A model generated the notes under the pieces. It saw only the letters and a program-made list of their open reading frames with translations, was not told the DNA's origin and did no database searches. Made by a program: the position numbers and the translations under genes. From UBA1219 sp045601425 (GTDB lineage: Bacteria > Bacteroidota > Bacteroidia > Bacteroidales > P3), in assembly GCA_045601425.1 (NCBI GenBank), contig JAZRZP010000030.1:74673-138672 (forward strand): 64,000 nt of DNA. Reading direction: 5' to 3'. Below, piece by piece: positions 62,101-64,000 of this stretch. Each line of letters begins with the position of its first letter. Position 1 is the first letter of the stretch.

Positions 62101-63282
62101 CTGCATGGTGTTGTTTTTAGTGTTGTATTCGTTTATCACGCTTGCGCCGGTAGTCAGTTCGTCGTTGGCTATTGCCTGCGCTTCGCGTATCTTGTCCACA
62201 CTGTTGGCCATGGAGCTGATAACAGAGGCGGCACGTGCAGCATCCAGCCCAAGATCCTGAAAGATGGGTTGCAGCGACACCAGACCGCCGGAACCCTTAA
62301 ATCCATCGAGGACACGAAGCAATGCTTCATTCATATCGCTCTGCATCAGTTCTGTGAACTCTCGTACTTCCATACGTGCTGAAGCGGCAAACTCCACTGG
62401 CTTTTTTATCATCTGCATAATAAATTTTTGAAATGCCGTGGCCGACATTTCCTGCTTCTGCATGTCTTGGTCCAACGCCGAGGCAAAGCCAAGTATGGCA
62501 TCTGCGGAGAGGTTCGCCTGCGTGGCGATGCCGCCCATCCGCGAAAGAAACTCCACCAGATAGCCTTCGTTGGCGGTGCTGCTCTGTCCTAGCATGTTCA
62601 CGGCGGAGCCTATCTTTAACATCTTGGATTCTAGATCGTCGCCAGCGTCGGCCAGCTGCTGGGTGCTTTTAGCGTACACATCCGATAGTTTGCCAATTTT
62701 CACCATCGCACCCTCGCCGAGCACATCGCCGAGTGCAATGTTTATCTTGTCCGAAGCCGACACAAACTGAGCCACCTGTTCCGCACTCGATATACCTAAT
62801 TTGCCAGCCTCGTATGCCAGTTGGTTAAGCTGTTCGCGGCTGGTGCGGGTGTCCATCTTTTTGAACGCCTCGTTCAGCTTCTCCACCTCCTCGTGCGTGA
62901 GGCCGGTAGTCTTCTGCACATCGGCATACACGTCGTCGAGGGCGGCGGCATCGGCGGCAAGGTCTTTCAGTTTGCCAACCCCCGCGTCGAACATCTGCAT
63001 CACCGACTGAATCGACATTATTATGTCGGCTATGTTTGATAATTTTTCCAAAGAATGTTCAAGTGCGGTTTCTTGTTGCTGGAACGCTCGCGTATTTTCA
63101 CGAATAACATTCTGAATTTCACGAATTTTTAAAGTGGTTTCTACATATTCCTCCGAACCTATAGTAAGATTTTTTTGAATTCTTTTTAATTTAATCAATT
63201 CACTTTCAAGAGACTTTATAGTTGACTCCACTTCTTTTCCATTTACGTATATGGAAACTTTTCTGTTTAATGATTTTGCCAT
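59149..63282 (-). CDS. Phage tail tape-measure protein
   Basis: A 1,377-residue protein of the expected tape-measure type, setting tail length. A helical N-terminal region (about 80-430; DDVYADVQKTTGLTHEEVEKL, LKDLAADAAALDDVYADV) is followed by two hydrophobic segments (about 455 and 580-600; TPWGLIITALTTILTTVWQIV) typical of tape measures, and long charged coiled-coil stretches. It runs opposite to the other structural genes but has its own phage-type promoter (63308-63341), so the orientation is genuine. It contains the 30-bp sequence found at the chromosome junction. Confidence 0.85.
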   Translation of the reverse strand: MAKSLNRKVSIYVNGKEVESTIKSLESELIKLKRIQKNLTIGSEEYVETTLKIREIQNVIRENTRAFQQQETALEHSLEKLSNIADIIMSIQSVMQMFDAGVGKLKDLAADAAALDDVYADVQKTTGLTHEEVEKLNEAFKKMDTRTSREQLNQLAYEAGKLGISSAEQVAQFVSASDKINIALGDVLGEGAMVKIGKLSDVYAKSTQQLADAGDDLESKMLKIGSAVNMLGQSSTANEGYLVEFLSRMGGIATQANLSADAILGFASALDQDMQKQEMSATAFQKFIMQMIKKPVEFAASARMEVREFTELMQSDMNEALLRVLDGFKGSGGLVSLQPIFQDLGLDAARAASVISSMANSVDKIREAQAIANDELTTGASVINEYNTKNNTMQAQAEKAKKAFEDVRIELGNELYPVLVSMTKVGTGLTKGLAGFVRLLKENHVALAGVVALLARYAYLKGAAYLATGKLQKQLKSLLGIEKLEAMHKEIANAKQLKKIAADEKERLAEMKLELAKQKQIAAMKVQANDYGALTIKTMAQGRAQQLEAAVTAQATIATKAHTVAIKAQKVAFSSTPWGLIITALTTILTTVWQIVKSSKSMKKELSDISREIGTEVQKMESEYRALFKSMEKAGKGSEVYKKGMDILIKRYPELIKNLQDEKGNLIDIRDAYIQVTNAARQSVYEKMKQQKLSEKQDEVADKVYSKVQSAYDFAAKKMSEAQLQVYSELLSELDGTQDNWENVLGKIKKNFGNMADYYHIRGHSFWTDAYEVAAAKGELVKFEQDLNKMFPTPKKITVADLVVNTEGDDNNNTPLGDGKETPEQARARKAAEAWESFCNDYERLMAKIDTKTKTGIAKTLSEVDDGIAKMRQQLESKEVNHPDAAQKLADLVAAAERWKQSEIDKYIKKANEELAKFQTQHKGTSDIEAVNKVTEAYERLKNEIAKANEQINQYEQDLTDPNLSEEAKAQIQAIIDGYRQGISDARVELIKTIDGSSVDVSGFTGSNEGKRQQLAAEYKKQSDAIAKAKESNEALLEILRKQLATEQTKSEEQRDPAVVDALDAQIAALERQNTVLDENKNKLDKANESKEKLLDTEEWSTKFRKVTEILRNFADSAMETMQQLNDYLDNKSNRRIQDAEKERDAKIEALDEQLKNNIISDKQYTERKEAIEKEYNEKRKAEELEQFKRQKAMSLAQAHMSAALAVIQVWADSSLNTWAKIAMSAIAATNVALQTAAILAEPEPYAKGGYVPRETVFKAGEAGEEWVASNDLLTDPSTAPVIAALEKYQRGDTSLLQRLPFARVNTANVSAAAQAIDGRLSASRTAAQTDNNQMVALLQDLCAYMKDPNNRRAVISRDYQMTYERNENFLRSVARL

Positions 63283-63307
63283 GTTATACTCTTTATAATA
63301 TTATGTG

Positions 63308-63341
63308 CAAATCTAACAAATTTCGTTTCTTTTTGTGGGAC
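63308..63341 (-). promoter_or_regulatory. Phage-type promoter of the tape-measure gene (copy 3)
   Basis: On the minus strand GTCCCACA (63334-63341), exactly 18 bp and TAGATTTG (63308-63315). Confidence 0.75.
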
Positions 63342-63345
63342 GCAT

Positions 63346-63376
63346 TTTGTATATTAAAAGAAAAATCGTAACTTTG
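63346..63376 (+). promoter_or_regulatory. Host-type promoter of the pentapeptide-repeat gene
   Basis: TTTG (63346-63349), a 19-bp spacer and TAACTTTG (63369-63376); a leader of about 15-20 nt to ATG 63398. Confidence 0.75.
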
Positions 63377-63397
63377 CAACAAAAATCAAATAAAAAA

Positions 63398-63706
63398 ATG
63401 CTGCAAATATTTAATATATATGGCGAGGTTATATACGATGATCAATGTGCATCAACCCTTATTGGAATGGACTTGTCTAACCTTGATTTGAGCTATGCAG
63501 ACTTTAGTTCTAAAGATTTAAGCGGAGCTGATTTTTCGTTTTCCGATTTAAGCAATGCTGATTTCAGCAATGCTGTAATCGAAAACACTGATTTCAGCAA
63601 TGCTAATCTGCAAGGAGCGTGTTTCCGTGATGTGCAGTTAAGCCAAGCCCTGTCATTTGAAGGAGCTGTGCTTGATATTTATAAGATGCATAATAATTGG
63701 TTGTGA
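63398..63706 (+). CDS. Pentapeptide-repeat protein (moron)
   Basis: A 102-residue protein made mostly of pentapeptide repeats (MDLSNLDLSYADFSSKDLSGADFS, NADFSNAVIENTDFSNANLQGA), which fold as a right-handed quadrilateral helix. Some such proteins mimic DNA and block gyrase or restriction enzymes; function here is unknown. In the +1 frame right after the stop, more repeat-like sequence (NYAILGGANLEGA) appears, suggesting the gene once continued or is frameshifted. Confidence 0.75.
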   Translation: MLQIFNIYGEVIYDDQCASTLIGMDLSNLDLSYADFSSKDLSGADFSFSDLSNADFSNAVIENTDFSNANLQGACFRDVQLSQALSFEGAVLDIYKMHNNWL

Positions 63707-63840
63707 TGCTATATGTGTCAATTGTAATTATGCTATTCTTGGTGGTGCAAATCTGGAAGGGGCTGAACTTCCGATGGGTCGCTGGCGTTGTCCCGCTTAT
63801 ATATAAATTTTAAAATCAATCATTCGAAAAACAAACTGTC

Positions 63841-63880
63841 ATTTTCCCCCCCCCCAAAAAAAAAACCCACCCCCCCCTCC
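63841..63880. other. Low-complexity poly-C/poly-A tract, likely artefact
   Basis: About ten C, ten A and further C-rich runs interrupt otherwise ordinary sequence. Such a tract is unlike the rest of the genome and may reflect sequencing or assembly error in an unstable region. No gene is called in 63709-63953. Confidence 0.7.
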
Positions 63881-63915
63881 CCCTGGGGCGAGTGTGGTTC
63901 TGTTTTTGGGGTGCT

Positions 63916-63949
63916 GTCCCAACGCACTTTAAAAATAGAGCTATTTTTG
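63916..63949 (+). promoter_or_regulatory. Phage-type promoter of a gene continuing past the window (copy 4)
   Basis: GTCCCAAC (63916-63923), 18 bp, TATTTTTG (63942-63949), then CAAT and ATG, as at 52972-53012. Confidence 0.8.
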
Positions 63950-63953
63950 CAAT

Positions 63954-64000
63954 ATGATTTCGATACTCAGAACACCGTCCACCTTTGGCTTCGTCAAGAA
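63954..64000 (+). CDS. Partial phage CDS (3' part outside window)
   Basis: An ATG four bases after the phage -7 box opens a frame to the window edge (MISILRTPSTFGFVK...). The leaderless arrangement and promoter support translation; too short to classify. Confidence 0.55.
   Translation, partial: MISILRTPSTFGFVK

Overview
The window looks like a Bacteroidales (Bacteroidota) chromosome, about 1-40,100, joined to a tailed-phage genome, about 40,100-64,000. The host call rests on several signals: repeated Bacteroidota promoters (TTTG, 19-21 bp, TAnnTTTG), near absence of Shine-Dalgarno sites, proteins with type IX secretion C-terminal domains (PKD/gliding-motility type at 474-3665, Por-type at 13994-15637), a roughly 1,100-residue SecA with a zinc tail, a DUF4476 protein and a BASS transporter. 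No rRNA, CRISPR array or insertion sequence was seen.

Host layout. 1-3,665: two tandem secreted PKD/T9SS paralogues, the first cut by the window edge. 3,805-10,274: shikimate kinase, DUF4476 protein, SecA, phosphoglycolate phosphatase-like HAD, MerR regulator, MazG-like pyrophosphohydrolase and tRNA-Gln. 10,465-13,881: sigma-54 activator, EPSP synthase and a phosphodiester-glycosidase lipoprotein in a tight operon. 13,994-18,495: secreted trypsin-like protease, then thioredoxin, ispH, recF and DciA-like genes. tRNA-Arg follows. 19,033-21,659: a gene with no AUG start, an rRNA pseudouridine synthase and era. 21,899-25,108: a LytTR-type protein, a 29-residue peptide, a 6S-RNA-like structured RNA and three envelope genes. 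25,279-28,313: secreted protein, BASS transporter and a gene broken by a homopolymer frameshift. 28,487-30,659: a type II restriction-modification pair between 74-bp direct repeats. 31,174-40,106: WG-repeat protein, glnS, yebC, a caspase-fold protein lacking both catalytic residues, leucyl aminopeptidase, a DUF819 membrane protein and a truncated metallophosphoesterase.

Phage layout. The phage begins inside a primase/helicase-like gene. It then has protease-scaffold fusion, Ig-domain capsid protein and tube candidate; a moron with GHKL ATPase/STAS, STAS-like and PIN genes under its own host-type promoter and terminator; a 600-bp GTTTCA repeat region; PLD-like, small and large terminase genes; an 800-bp ORF-less, highly structured segment; portal and head/neck genes, DUF3310, amidase-like and gp10-like genes; an NYN nuclease behind an attenuator-like leader; a tape measure on the opposite strand; and a pentapeptide-repeat moron. 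No integrase or repressor was seen.

The most striking features are a phage-specific promoter (GTCCC[A/T]-type box, exactly 18 bp, TAnnTTTG) found four times on both strands, the kinase/STAS/PIN moron, and the large structured ORF-less region. The chromosome-phage junction carries a 30-bp stretch identical to part of the tape-measure gene and may be an assembly or amplification chimera rather than a prophage boundary. Functions were assigned by reading motifs; no database search was possible.
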